This document shows, one piece after another, positions 16,283 through 24,834 of a stretch of DNA of 64,000 nt. The position numbers and the translations under genes were made by a program. This stretch comes from Chloroflexota bacterium. Lineage in GTDB: Bacteria; Chloroflexota; Dehalococcoidia; Lucifugimonadales; SAR202-VII-2. The stretch's first letter is position 1; every line of letters starts with the position of its first letter. The stretch covers positions 27,766-91,765 of the forward strand of contig QEVV01000010.1 of assembly GCA_003228115.1 (NCBI GenBank). Reading direction: 5' to 3'. The notes beneath the pieces were generated by a model, which saw only the letters and a list, made by a program, of their open reading frames with translations, had not been told where the DNA came from and made no database searches.

Positions 16283-17056
16283 ATGAGAGCAACTCCAGAC
16301 GAATACCAACCAAGCGTAGGGGCCGCCCACACCCCTGCAGCCATCCGTCGTCGTCTGCAGGCTGGCCCTGGGCACAGCTACCTGCGCGATTTCGTGTACG
16401 GCGGCATTGACGGAGCGGTTACCACCTTCGCGGTCGTATCCGGTGTTGCGGGCGCAGGCTTGGCCCCAAGCATCATCATCGTGCTGGGAGTGGCCAACCT
16501 CATAGCTGACGGCTTCAGCATGGCCATCAGCAACTTTTTGGGAACCAGGGCGGAGAACCAGCTGAGGGAAGCTGCCAGGGAGCTTGAGACCAATGAGGTG
16601 CTCACCGTCCCTGAGGGAGAGCGTGAAGAGGTGCGCCAGATATTCTCTGCCAAGGGGTTTGAGGGAGAGGATCTGGAGCGGGCGGTTGAGATCATCACGT
16701 CGGATCAAGAGCGGTGGATCAATACAATGCTCATGGAGGAAATGGGTCTCACATTGGAAGGTCCGGCGCCAATGCGGGCCGGTTTTGCCACATTCGGGGC
16801 CTTTGTGGCTGCAGGCGCTCTGCCCCTAATTGCCTTTATCTTCGAGGTGTCGTCCCCGGGGAGCTTGCCCCGGCCGTTCCTTTGGAGTGCTGCCATGACC
16901 GGTATCGCTTTCGTCACCATCGGGGCGCTGAAGAGCCGGTTTGTGCTGGAGCACTGGCTTGTGGCCGGGCTGCAGACCCTAGCGGTCGGAGGGGCGGCGT
17001 CCGGGCTGGCGTACCTCATAGGCAAGGCCCTTCGCGGTCTAGTGGACAACGTCTAA
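16283..17056 (+). CDS. VIT1/CCC1-family Fe/Mn transporter
   Basis: A membrane protein of 257 residues. The first TM region carries YLRDFVYGGIDGAVTTFAVV, the signature of VIT1/CCC1 proteins, followed by GVANLIADGFSMAISNFLGT. A cytoplasmic Glu-rich helical stretch (about residues 95-150, ELETNEVL...ERWINTMLMEEMGL) corresponds to the metal-binding domain of these carriers. Then come three more hydrophobic segments, giving the usual five TMs. Family members move Fe2+ or Mn2+ out of the cytoplasm, usually in exchange for protons. It stands alone between otsA and alaS. No Fur-type operator was recognised. Confidence 0.88.
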   Translation: MRATPDEYQPSVGAAHTPAAIRRRLQAGPGHSYLRDFVYGGIDGAVTTFAVVSGVAGAGLAPSIIIVLGVANLIADGFSMAISNFLGTRAENQLREAARELETNEVLTVPEGEREEVRQIFSAKGFEGEDLERAVEIITSDQERWINTMLMEEMGLTLEGPAPMRAGFATFGAFVAAGALPLIAFIFEVSSPGSLPRPFLWSAAMTGIAFVTIGALKSRFVLEHWLVAGLQTLAVGGAASGLAYLIGKALRGLVDNV

Positions 17057-17202
17057 CTTTTAGCGTCGGCTGTTAATAGCGCCACTGACCCTAGGCCCCG
17101 CGTTGACACCTATCCAGGCTGTGCCTAAAGTTACCTTGGGGCCGCGACCGTCAATGCCGGGCACCTGCCAGGCGTCGTAATTTCCCCTTGGACTTCCTAC
17201 CA

Positions 17203-20079
17203 GTGACCAGCCACGACGTGACCGGAAACGAAATCCGCCGCCGCTTCCGCGACTTCTTCGTCGCCCGGGGACATCTGGAAATGCCCAGCGCATCCCTTGT
17301 CCCTGCCGGCGATCCGACCCTTCTTTTTACCAGCGCCGGCATGGTCCAGTTCAAGCCTTATTTTTTGGGTGAGTTGACGCCCCCGAACCGTCGCATGACC
17401 ACGACCCAGAAGTGCTTCCGCACTGGCGACATTGATGAAGTAGGAGACACGACGCACCTCACCTTTTTCGAGATGCTGGGCAACTTCAGCGTTGGCGATT
17501 ATTTCAAGGAAGGCGCCATAGAGTTCGCTTGGCGCTGCCTCACTGAAGAGTACGGCATTCCCCCCGAACGACTTTGGGCGACCGTGTTTCGGGAGGATGA
17601 CGAAGCCGCTGAGTTATGGAAGGCTTGGGTTCCTGAGGAGCGGATCTCCCGCGGCGACGAAAAGGACAACTACTGGGGTCCTGCCGGAGACCAGGGCCCT
17701 TGCGGCCCCTGTAGTGAGTTGCACTATGAGTTCGGCCCAACCCCGGAGTGCAACGATGGTTGCAACCCCTCGAACTGCGAGCATGGTCGATTCGTTGAGG
17801 TATGGAACCTTGTCTTCATGCAGTTCAACCAGGACCTGCAGGGCAGGAAGACGGACCTTCCAGCGCCAAACATTGACACCGGCATGGGCCTCGAAAGGCT
17901 GACAGCCGTCCTTCAGGGAAAAGACAACATCTACGAGACCGACCTCTTCCAGCCCTTCATCCAGCGGGTAGTCGAGCTTTCAGGCCGTGAATACGGGCGC
18001 GACCCTGATACGGACTTCGCCTTAAGGGTTGTGGCAGAGCACAGCCGAAGCGCAGCCTTTCTTATCTCTGACGGAGTCGTACCCGGTAACGAAGGCCGTG
18101 GCTACGTTCTACGAAAGGTGATCCGCCGGGCGCTACGCTACGGCCGGAAGCTGGGCCTTGAGGGCGAGTTTCTTAGCCGTGTGGCTGAGACGGTTATCGA
18201 CGATATGGCCGCCCAGTACCCAGAGTTGACCGTTGCTCGGACGCTCGTTTTTGATACTTTGGGCCGAGAGTCGGAAGGGTTTGAAAGAGCATACAACAAT
18301 GGCCTGGGGCTCCTAGAAGGTATGATTCGGTATCGCGAAAGGCATGGCGGAGCGCTTAGCGAAGTTATCCCATTCGTTGTGGAGCGGAATCCTGGGGCGG
18401 AGAATACGAGCGGAATCCTCGAGCAATATGGGTTTGTAGGCGGCGAAGATATGGGGGAAGAGATCGCTTCTGAGATTGTCGTGGAGAGGCTTCATTGTGT
18501 TCTGGAATCCCTCGAAGGGGACGACGAGTCGGAGGGTTTAGGTCCCAAGGACCTAGACGAGCACGTTCGTTTCCTGACATTGTGGCCATCTGTCATAACG
18601 GCGCGCGAAGCTTTCGCTCTGTATGACACTTACGGCTTTCCAATTGACCTCCTCGAAGAAATCGCTAGAGAGCATGGCATAGGAGTTGACCTAGAAGGCT
18701 TCGAGCGGGCCATGAAGGATCAACGTGAACGGGGCAGGGCCGCTGCCCGCTTCGGCGGAGGTCAGGGTGATGCATCTGTCTATGAAAGCTTAGGCATTGG
18801 CGATGTCGTGTTTGTTGGGTACGAAAACCTGGAGGCGACTTCGAGCGTCATTGCGTTACTCAAGGACGGCCTACCTGTAGAGAAGGCATTGGCCGGGGAT
18901 CGGGTACAGGTCGTGCTGCGGCAGACGCCTTTCTACGCAGAAGGCGGAGGCCAGGTAGGGGATCAAGGCGCCATAATCGGCCCAGCGGGGCGGGTGAGGG
19001 TGACTGACACGCAGTCGCCAGCGACTGGCGTCATTGTGCATACGGCAGAAGCTGTAGAAGGGTCTGTTGCTGTGGGGGAGGAGGTTCAAGCGAGCGTTGA
19101 CGCCGTCCGCCGTCGGGACGTCGCCCGCAATCACACGGCCACCCACATGCTCCACGCTGCATTGCGGCAGAAACTGGGTAGCAACGTCCGGCAGGCCGGG
19201 TCCTTGGTGAGCCCGGACCGGCTGCGCTTTGACTACACGTACATGCAGGCAGTCAGCCGCGACGAACTTAGTGAGATAGAACGGCTGGTAAACGAGAAGC
19301 TGCGGGACAACGTTTCCGTGCACAAACAAGAGACAACCTACGTCGACGCCCTTGCCAAGGGCGCACTGGCGTTCTTTGGTGACAAGTACGGCGATAGAGT
19401 GCGCATGGTGGGGGTCGATGGCCTTAGCTTGGAGGTCTGCGGCGGCACACATGTGGACGGCACCGGCGAGATAGGGCTGCTGCACATTGTGTCTGATGGG
19501 AGCATCGGGTCCGGTATGCGGCGGATCGAGGCTGTCACAGGCAGGGCTGCGGAAGACCTTGTTCGCCGACAGACTGAAACTATGGAGTCGTTGGCCCGTG
19601 TACTCCAATCCCCCGTGGCCGATATCCAGTCGAGGACTGAGGCGGTTACTGAGGCGCTTGATCGGGAGCGCAGGCGGGGCGACGCTCTGGAACGGGAACT
19701 GGTCCGGCTCCGATCCGGCGACATGCTGGAACAAGCGCGGGAAGTAGCTGGGGTCAGGGTGCTTGTGGGACAAGTGCCGGAGTCCAGCCCAGACGCACTG
19801 CGGGAGATGGGTGATCGCCTCCGAGATAAGATGGGGTCTGGTGTTATTGCGCTGGGCACCATCAATGACGGGCGACCCTTTCTTATTTGCTTTGTGACCC
19901 GCGACCTGGTTGAGCGGGGCCTTCATGCAGGCAACATGATCAAAGAGGCGGCTGCCGAAATGGGCGGTGGCGGCGGCGGCAAGCCGGAAATGGCCCAGGC
20001 CGGAGGACGCCTTCCTGATAAGCTGGAAGATGCCCTGGCCGTGGTGTCCCGCATTGTGGAAAGAGAGTTGGGCTCCTGA
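17203..20079 (+). CDS. alaS: alanyl-tRNA synthetase with an insertion of about 80 residues
   Basis: A class II synthetase of about 958 residues, compared with 876 in E. coli. The aminoacylation core shows FTSAGMVQFKPYFLG, TTTQKCFRTGDIDEVG, and GDQGPCGPCSELHYE. The editing domain carries HTATHMLHAALRQ near residue 644 and CGGTHVDGTGEIG near 746, which bind zinc and clear mischarged Ser or Gly. The C-Ala domain includes the Gly-rich MGGGGGGKPEMAQAGG. Between FERAYNNGLGLL and AFALYDTYGFP there are about 115 residues where E. coli has about 35, so there is an acidic insertion. The frame also has a TTG at 17188. I prefer the GTG at 17203, which fits the family N-terminus. It is followed directly by ruvX. 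Confidence 0.97.
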   Translation: MTSHDVTGNEIRRRFRDFFVARGHLEMPSASLVPAGDPTLLFTSAGMVQFKPYFLGELTPPNRRMTTTQKCFRTGDIDEVGDTTHLTFFEMLGNFSVGDYFKEGAIEFAWRCLTEEYGIPPERLWATVFREDDEAAELWKAWVPEERISRGDEKDNYWGPAGDQGPCGPCSELHYEFGPTPECNDGCNPSNCEHGRFVEVWNLVFMQFNQDLQGRKTDLPAPNIDTGMGLERLTAVLQGKDNIYETDLFQPFIQRVVELSGREYGRDPDTDFALRVVAEHSRSAAFLISDGVVPGNEGRGYVLRKVIRRALRYGRKLGLEGEFLSRVAETVIDDMAAQYPELTVARTLVFDTLGRESEGFERAYNNGLGLLEGMIRYRERHGGALSEVIPFVVERNPGAENTSGILEQYGFVGGEDMGEEIASEIVVERLHCVLESLEGDDESEGLGPKDLDEHVRFLTLWPSVITAREAFALYDTYGFPIDLLEEIAREHGIGVDLEGFERAMKDQRERGRAAARFGGGQGDASVYESLGIGDVVFVGYENLEATSSVIALLKDGLPVEKALAGDRVQVVLRQTPFYAEGGGQVGDQGAIIGPAGRVRVTDTQSPATGVIVHTAEAVEGSVAVGEEVQASVDAVRRRDVARNHTATHMLHAALRQKLGSNVRQAGSLVSPDRLRFDYTYMQAVSRDELSEIERLVNEKLRDNVSVHKQETTYVDALAKGALAFFGDKYGDRVRMVGVDGLSLEVCGGTHVDGTGEIGLLHIVSDGSIGSGMRRIEAVTGRAAEDLVRRQTETMESLARVLQSPVADIQSRTEAVTEALDRERRRGDALERELVRLRSGDMLEQAREVAGVRVLVGQVPESSPDALREMGDRLRDKMGSGVIALGTINDGRPFLICFVTRDLVERGLHAGNMIKEAAAEMGGGGGGKPEMAQAGGRLPDKLEDALAVVSRIVERELGS

Positions 20080-20489
20080 GGTCCCTTGGGTTGGACGTAG
20101 GGGACCGGCGTATTGGCGTGGCTCTCAGCGATCCCCTGGGCTTTATGGCGACCCCTCTCACGACCATTCAACGTACTTCCCTGAAAAACGACATCGCTGA
20201 AGTCGTGCGGCTGGCCGGCGAGCACGAGGTAGAGAACATCATCGTCGGGCTGCCAATCTCCCTGAGCGGGGACGAGGGGCCTCAGGCCAAGTTGGTCCAG
20301 GGTTTCATTCGGCGGTTGTCGAGCGATTGCTCCGTACCTGTCGCCACTTGGGACGAGCGCTATTCGACGGCAGAGGCTGAACGACGGCTGCGGCAGGCCG
20401 GCATTCAGCCTTCGCGACAGAAGGGGCGAGTTGATGCTGCTGCCGCGGCCATCATTCTGCAGGGTTGGCTGGACGCACAGCCTTCATAG
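20076..20489 (+). CDS. ruvX: RuvX/YqgF putative Holliday junction resolvase
   Basis: An RNase-H-fold protein. The first strand RSLGLDVGDRRIGVALSDPLG carries the catalytic Asp, IIVGLPISLSGDEGPQA is the central family motif, and VATWDERYSTAEAERRL plus KGRVDAAAAAIILQGWL give the remaining acidic residues. It acts in 16S rRNA 5'-end processing and/or recombination in the cytoplasm. The start is unusual. A TTG at 20091 would cut off the first beta strand, whereas a CTG at 20076 gives the usual length and overlaps the alaS stop as CTGA. I therefore favour CTG with translational coupling, though the TTG start is what most gene finders would choose. The alaS-ruvX order is common in bacteria. Confidence 0.88.
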   Translation: MRSLGLDVGDRRIGVALSDPLGFMATPLTTIQRTSLKNDIAEVVRLAGEHEVENIIVGLPISLSGDEGPQAKLVQGFIRRLSSDCSVPVATWDERYSTAEAERRLRQAGIQPSRQKGRVDAAAAAIILQGWLDAQPS

Positions 20490-20537
20490 GCAGATGCTTT
20501 TTGCAACAGGCCTCAAATGACTGATGGGATTCAGTCT

Positions 20538-20555
20538 TTCCGGCGAAGGCCGGAA
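20538..20555. repeat. REP-like palindrome (TTCCGGC-GAAG-GCCGGAA)
   Basis: A perfect 7-bp stem with a GAAG loop sits in the spacer between ruvX and aroE, flanked by GGATTCAG and TCCGG. The form resembles dispersed bacterial intergenic palindromes with a GCGAAGGC core. It may instead act as a weak terminator for ruvX. Confidence 0.5.
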
Positions 20556-20637
20556 TCCGGAAGCGACCATTTCCAGACGGCGTGTTATCTGGCGGCCCAA
20601 GTAACTCACAACCCTTTGCAGCCGCCAAGGAGGGTTC

Positions 20638-21492
20638 ATGACCAAACTTGCCGGACTCATTGGATTTCCCGTTGCTCACTCTGTGTCGCCAGCCTTGCAG
20701 CAGGCGGCCTTCGACTATCACGGCCTGGACGCCCGGTACGAGTACTGGGAGACACAGCCCGAAGATTTGGCTAACCGCATTGCTTCAATTCGGGACTCAG
20801 AGGTCATGGGGGCCCAGGTCACCGTCCCGCACAAACAAGCAACGCTCGAATTCGTTGATACCATCACCGACGACGTTCGAGCTCTGGGTGCATGCAACGT
20901 CCTCGCCAATGAAGGCGGCACGTTGGCCGCCTTCAACACGGACGTTACCGGGTTCGTGCGTGCTTTGAAGGAGGACGCTGGAACCGATCTGAAGGGCAAG
21001 CGAGTGCTACTTCTGGGAGCGGGAGGGGCCGCACGGGCGATTGTGTTGGGACTCGCCCGGGAGGGTATCGCTTCGCTGGTTATAGCCAACCGCACAGTCG
21101 CAAAGGCTATTGAGGTTGGGGGAGTTGCTTCGGGCCTTGTTGCCGAAATTGGTGCGGTACCGTTTGAAGGGAAGGCTGTGGCTGAGGCGGCGGCGGGAGC
21201 CGACCTCATTGTCAACAGCACGACGCTTGGAATGAGCGGGGTTGGCGGCTCTGTGCCCCTGATAGCGGCCGCAATACCATCTACAGCCCTCGTCTATGAC
21301 ATTGTCTACAACCCACCGGACACGCCGCTGCTCATGGAGGCAAAGAAGGCTGGCGCTCAGACCCTTGGGGGCCTGGCAATGCTGGTCTATGTAGGAGCGG
21401 AGTCCTTTGAGCAATGGACGGGCCTGAAAGCGCCCGTAGCGGTGATGATGGCTGCTGCCCAGAAGGCCCTCGCCGCGAAAACCCGGCACTAG
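20638..21492 (+). CDS. aroE: shikimate dehydrogenase
   Basis: A 284-residue AroE. The N-terminal substrate domain has LIGFPVAHSVSPALQQAAFD (Ser pair that binds shikimate), then GAQVTVPHKQAT with the catalytic Lys, and AFNTDVTGF with the catalytic Asp. The NADP domain begins VLLLGAGGAARAIVLGL, with IANRTVAKA carrying the Arg that selects NADP. VNSTTLGM, YDIVYNPPDTPLL and TLGGLAMLVYVGAESFEQW complete the family pattern. It reduces 3-dehydroshikimate in aromatic amino acid synthesis. A strong AAGGAGG lies just before the ATG. It is terminated by a perfect hairpin shared with the converging eutA-like gene. Confidence 0.96.
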   Translation: MTKLAGLIGFPVAHSVSPALQQAAFDYHGLDARYEYWETQPEDLANRIASIRDSEVMGAQVTVPHKQATLEFVDTITDDVRALGACNVLANEGGTLAAFNTDVTGFVRALKEDAGTDLKGKRVLLLGAGGAARAIVLGLAREGIASLVIANRTVAKAIEVGGVASGLVAEIGAVPFEGKAVAEAAAGADLIVNSTTLGMSGVGGSVPLIAAAIPSTALVYDIVYNPPDTPLLMEAKKAGAQTLGGLAMLVYVGAESFEQWTGLKAPVAVMMAAAQKALAAKTRH

Positions 21493-21517
21493 CCTTAGAT
21501 CTTCCAAGTTGGAAATG

Positions 21518-21556
21518 AAAAGCGGCCCCCGTCTTCAAAGACGGGGGCCGCTTTTT
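21518..21556. terminator. bidirectional intrinsic terminator between aroE and eutA
   Basis: A 15-bp perfect stem, AGCGGCCCCCGTCTT (21521-21535) with its complement at 21538-21552, is flanked by AAA on the left and TTTT on the right. It lies between two converging genes and works in both directions. Confidence 0.93.
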
Positions 21557-21576
21557 GCTGATTTGAGGAACGGCAG

Positions 21577-23142
21577 CTAGCTGCTGAGCTGAGCCGTTGT
21601 GCTGGCCACTTCTGGGAAGACCAGGGACTTGATGACAACAGGGGTTACGTTGGCGGGAAAGATCAACTCTCCAATATCAACGTAATCGAACTCCTTCAGG
21701 AAGATGCCATCGATGGAGATGATGTCATTGGTGATGTTCAGCTCTCGCCGCAACATCTCTCCGATGAGCTTTCCAAAGTCGTGGTTGAAAACTACAACGA
21801 CGGGTAGGCCAGCCTTGATGGTGGGAGCGAGGCCGAGGGCGATGCCGTCGGCGAGCTTTCGCAAGAGCTGGTAACGAGGCGTTCCCGTCCAGTCCAAGGT
21901 CAGCGCCACTTCCTGATCACCGTTGACCAGATCCAACCTTTGGAAGCTCTTCTGGATTGCCTGGTTCATTGCCTCCGGGTCTACGTCTTCGCCTTCCGGC
22001 AAGATAGGGTGGATGACCGGGATGTTGCGTAGCGGAAGTAGGTCTGTGTTGGTAATGGCGATGGTATTGCCACTGACCTGCACAGTGAACTGGGAAGCAC
22101 CAATAACGGTGGCCCGGATGCGTTGGTCACCCAGACGCGGAGGAGCGGGGAGCTTGTACTCTGCCGTCCGGGAGCTGATGGCCCGGGCCAGAGACTTCGC
22201 GATGTCGCCGAAATCCCGGTCCTCTTGTTCATAGATATATTCCGAGACTCCTCCAGAGTAGACAATTGAGTCGAATGGTATATCCAGTGTCAGGTTCGGC
22301 GTTACCAGCAGGGACTCGGCCAGGGGGCTCATTGGCGCCCGGCGGATCATGAGAAAGAGGCAGTCAGCCAGAGCGTCGGCAAGTTTAATCTCGTCTTCCA
22401 CAGATAGGGGCTTATCGATCTCCAAAACCACGCCAACGCTTTTAGCAGCCTCTTGAGCTGGGGGCTCAATACGGACAAGGTTGCGGTTTTCGTCCATTGC
22501 CACCAATCGTCCGCCAACGCTAATGGCCGCCGTCTCCATGACCTGCCCGTCCTTGATGAGCGAGAACTTGGACGTGCCCCCGCCGACGTCGACGTTGAGG
22601 ACGGTGTTTCCATTTTCTTGGGATATGCCAACGGCGCCTGAGCCGTGAGCGGCCATGATGGCTTCCAAGTTGTGGCCTGCAGAGGCGCAAACAAACTTTC
22701 CAGCCTGGCTGGCGAACAAGTCGGCGATGGCCCGAGCGTTCCTTCGTTTAACGGCCTCGCCCGTGAGGATGACGGCTCCGCTGTCGACATCTGCCGGCGT
22801 GTAGCCGGACTCCTTGTAAGCTGCCTGAAAGAAGGTGTCCAGCTCGGCTATGTCGATGGTGTAATCGGGCCTGTAGGGCGTCAAGAGGATCGGGGACTGG
22901 TACAGCATTTGGCGCTCAACGACAACGTACCGGCTGGAGAGGTACCTGCCAAGCCGCTGAAGGTGCAGCCATGAGAACATCAGGTGGGAAGTGGACGATC
23001 CCACATCGATGCCGACGGTGACCATCTCGATGTTGTCGGCGTAGTAGAGGGCGTTCTTTTCTACCTCTCCCGTGATGCCCTCGGTTTCCAGTATTTGCGT
23101 ATCGTCATCGTGCTCGTGACCATTGTCGTCAAAATCATGCAT
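21577..23142 (-). CDS. eutA: EutA-like ethanolamine ammonia-lyase reactivase
   Basis: An actin-fold ATPase of 521 residues. After a His/Asp-rich leader of about 40 residues, VTVGIDVGSSTSHLMFSWL is the first phosphate loop. VDSGAVILTGEAVKRRNARA and FVCASAGHNLEAIMAAHGSG match EutA closely, and LNVDVGGGTSKFSLI is the second phosphate loop. DIPFDSIVYSGGVSEYIY carries the adenosine motif. EutA exchanges damaged B12 in ethanolamine ammonia-lyase. No eutB, eutC or microcompartment gene is in the window, so the client could lie elsewhere or be another B12 enzyme. The ATG at 23142 has an AGGAGG ten bases upstream. It lies downstream of gltX on the same strand. Confidence 0.85.
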   Translation of the reverse strand: MHDFDDNGHEHDDDTQILETEGITGEVEKNALYYADNIEMVTVGIDVGSSTSHLMFSWLHLQRLGRYLSSRYVVVERQMLYQSPILLTPYRPDYTIDIAELDTFFQAAYKESGYTPADVDSGAVILTGEAVKRRNARAIADLFASQAGKFVCASAGHNLEAIMAAHGSGAVGISQENGNTVLNVDVGGGTSKFSLIKDGQVMETAAISVGGRLVAMDENRNLVRIEPPAQEAAKSVGVVLEIDKPLSVEDEIKLADALADCLFLMIRRAPMSPLAESLLVTPNLTLDIPFDSIVYSGGVSEYIYEQEDRDFGDIAKSLARAISSRTAEYKLPAPPRLGDQRIRATVIGASQFTVQVSGNTIAITNTDLLPLRNIPVIHPILPEGEDVDPEAMNQAIQKSFQRLDLVNGDQEVALTLDWTGTPRYQLLRKLADGIALGLAPTIKAGLPVVVVFNHDFGKLIGEMLRRELNITNDIISIDGIFLKEFDYVDIGELIFPANVTPVVIKSLVFPEVASTTAQLSS

Positions 23143-23170
23143 TAAGCCGGGTCCTCCTCGGTCATAAATC

Positions 23171-23207
23171 GCCGCACCCGCAACGCGAAGGCGTTGAAAG
23201 GTGCGGC
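23171..23207. repeat. nested hairpin between gltX and eutA
   Basis: An outer 8-bp stem GCCGCACC/GGTGCGGC encloses an inner 6-bp stem CAACGC/GCGTTG with a GAAG loop. It follows the gltX stop on the minus strand but lacks a T-run, so termination would be weak. It may serve in the eutA leader or be a dispersed palindrome. Confidence 0.55.
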
Positions 23208-23258
23208 TGCTACGAGACCATTTTGGGCGCGATGGGTACGTGGGGTCAATATCAAGGG

Positions 23259-24758
23259 CTAAAGAGAGCTCACGGCCCCCAACAGCCGTTGGGATTCTTC
23301 CAGCCTAAGCAGGCAGCGTTCTCTGCCCAGGACCTCCATCGTTTCGAAAAGAGGAGGCGTGGCTGTGCGTCCGGTAACGGCGCTTCGGATCGCTCCAAAG
23401 AACTGCCGAGTCTTCAGATTCAACTCCTCGGCCATGGGACGCAATAAGGTTTCGAGGTCTTCGGCCTGCCAAACATCCAGGCTTTGAAGCCTTGCCGTGG
23501 CCGCCTTCAGCGCCTGAAGCACAGGCTCCGGCGTCAGTTGCTTATCCACCAAGAGGGCTGGATCGTAGGAAAGGGACTCTTGCAGGAAGAATGCGACCAT
23601 ATCCGGCGCATCGGCAAGGGTCTTGAGCCGCTCTTGCACCAGAGGCGCGATCTGCCGTACGTATTCCCGGTCGATGGGCCTGGTGATGTCAGCGGGTAGG
23701 CCCTCCTCCAGGAACGGCATTATGCGATTCGTCAACTCGTCGACCGACAGATCGCGGATATAGACCCCGTTTAACCAATCCAACTTCTCCTGGTTGAAGA
23801 TGGCCGCAGGTTTGGCGACTCTATCCAACCCGAAGTGTGTGACCAGTTCCTCCCGGTTCATGATCTCTGTATGGTCATCTAACGACCAGCCAAGCAGCGT
23901 CAGGAAGTTGAAGACCGCCTCCGGCAAATACCCCCGCTGCTTGTATTCCAAAACCGAGGTGGCCCCGTGACGCTTGCTGAGCTTTGCCCGGTCTGGGCCT
24001 AGAATCATAGGGAGGTGGGCGAAGAGGGGAGGAGCGTAGCCAAGAGCCTCGTAGAGCAGCTTGTGCCGCGGCAGGCTGGAGAGCCACTCTTCAGCCCGCA
24101 GGACGTGACTTATCTCCATGGCATGGTCGTCTACGACATTGGCGAGATGGTAGGTGGGGAAGCCATCAGACTTCAGCAGCACGAAGTCGTCCAGCAGACG
24201 GTTTTCAAAGGTGACCTCGCCACGGATGACATCGACGCATGTGGTCGTCCCATCCCTAGGCACTTTGAAGCGGACGACAGGGATTTCCTGCTCCTGTTCT
24301 TCTCGCCAGGTGGCTAGAGACGCCGAGTCCAGTTCGCGGCAATGGCCGGCGTACCCCAGGGACTCTTTGCGATCCATCTGACCGCGCCGCATAGTTTCGA
24401 GGCGCTCAGATGAGCAGTAGCAAGGGTAGGCCCAACCCGATGCCACCAGCGCGTCGGCGGCTTCGTTGTAGGTGGGCAACCGCTCGGACTGAAAGTATGG
24501 GCTGTACGGCCCTTCTACCCCAGGCCCTTCGTCCCAAGAGAGGCCTAGCCAGCGAAGCGACTCCAGGATGGCTTCGAGTGCTCCCTCTGTCTTCCGCCCC
24601 TGGTCTGTGTCCTCAATGCGGACAATAAAGCTGGCTTCATTGCCCTGCTGGCGCTCATGTTGCACCATGAGCCAGTTGAAGATGGCGGTGCGGATGTTGC
24701 CGACGTGAGGATCGCCGGTGGGGCTGGGTGCGAATCGCACCCGAACGGGCTTAGGCAT
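23259..24758 (-). CDS. gltX: glutamyl-tRNA synthetase
   Basis: A class I synthetase of 499 residues. VRFAPSPTGDPHVGN (residues 7-21) is the HIGH-type ATP site, EASFIVRIEDTDQGR follows, and KLSKRHGATSV near residue 259 is the KMSKS loop. The C-terminal helical anticodon-binding domain is complete. It charges tRNA-Glu. Whether it also charges tRNA-Gln, for conversion by GatCAB, cannot be told here, since no glnS or gat genes are seen. The ATG at 24758 has AAGGAGA just upstream, and an extended -10 lies close by (24777-24785), so the leader is only about 12 nt. Confidence 0.96.
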   Translation of the reverse strand: MPKPVRVRFAPSPTGDPHVGNIRTAIFNWLMVQHERQQGNEASFIVRIEDTDQGRKTEGALEAILESLRWLGLSWDEGPGVEGPYSPYFQSERLPTYNEAADALVASGWAYPCYCSSERLETMRRGQMDRKESLGYAGHCRELDSASLATWREEQEQEIPVVRFKVPRDGTTTCVDVIRGEVTFENRLLDDFVLLKSDGFPTYHLANVVDDHAMEISHVLRAEEWLSSLPRHKLLYEALGYAPPLFAHLPMILGPDRAKLSKRHGATSVLEYKQRGYLPEAVFNFLTLLGWSLDDHTEIMNREELVTHFGLDRVAKPAAIFNQEKLDWLNGVYIRDLSVDELTNRIMPFLEEGLPADITRPIDREYVRQIAPLVQERLKTLADAPDMVAFFLQESLSYDPALLVDKQLTPEPVLQALKAATARLQSLDVWQAEDLETLLRPMAEELNLKTRQFFGAIRSAVTGRTATPPLFETMEVLGRERCLLRLEESQRLLGAVSSL

Positions 24759-24776
24759 TAGGTCTCCTTGCCTACT

Positions 24777-24785
24777 ATTCTATCA
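24777..24785 (-). promoter_or_regulatory. extended -10 promoter of gltX
   Basis: The minus strand reads TGATAGAAT, an extended -10 (TGn + TAGAAT). The predicted start at about 24770 leaves a leader of about 12 nt that is almost entirely the ribosome-binding site. Confidence 0.55.
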
Positions 24786-24834
24786 TTGGAGAAGCGGCAT
24801 CCTTGCTATTCTCAAGACCACCCAGGAGTGCTTT

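Noticed and set aside
18871..19926. 351-residue minus-strand frame opposite alaS
   Set aside because: It lies fully within the editing and C-Ala domains of a clearly functional AlaRS, and reads as a mirror of that code.
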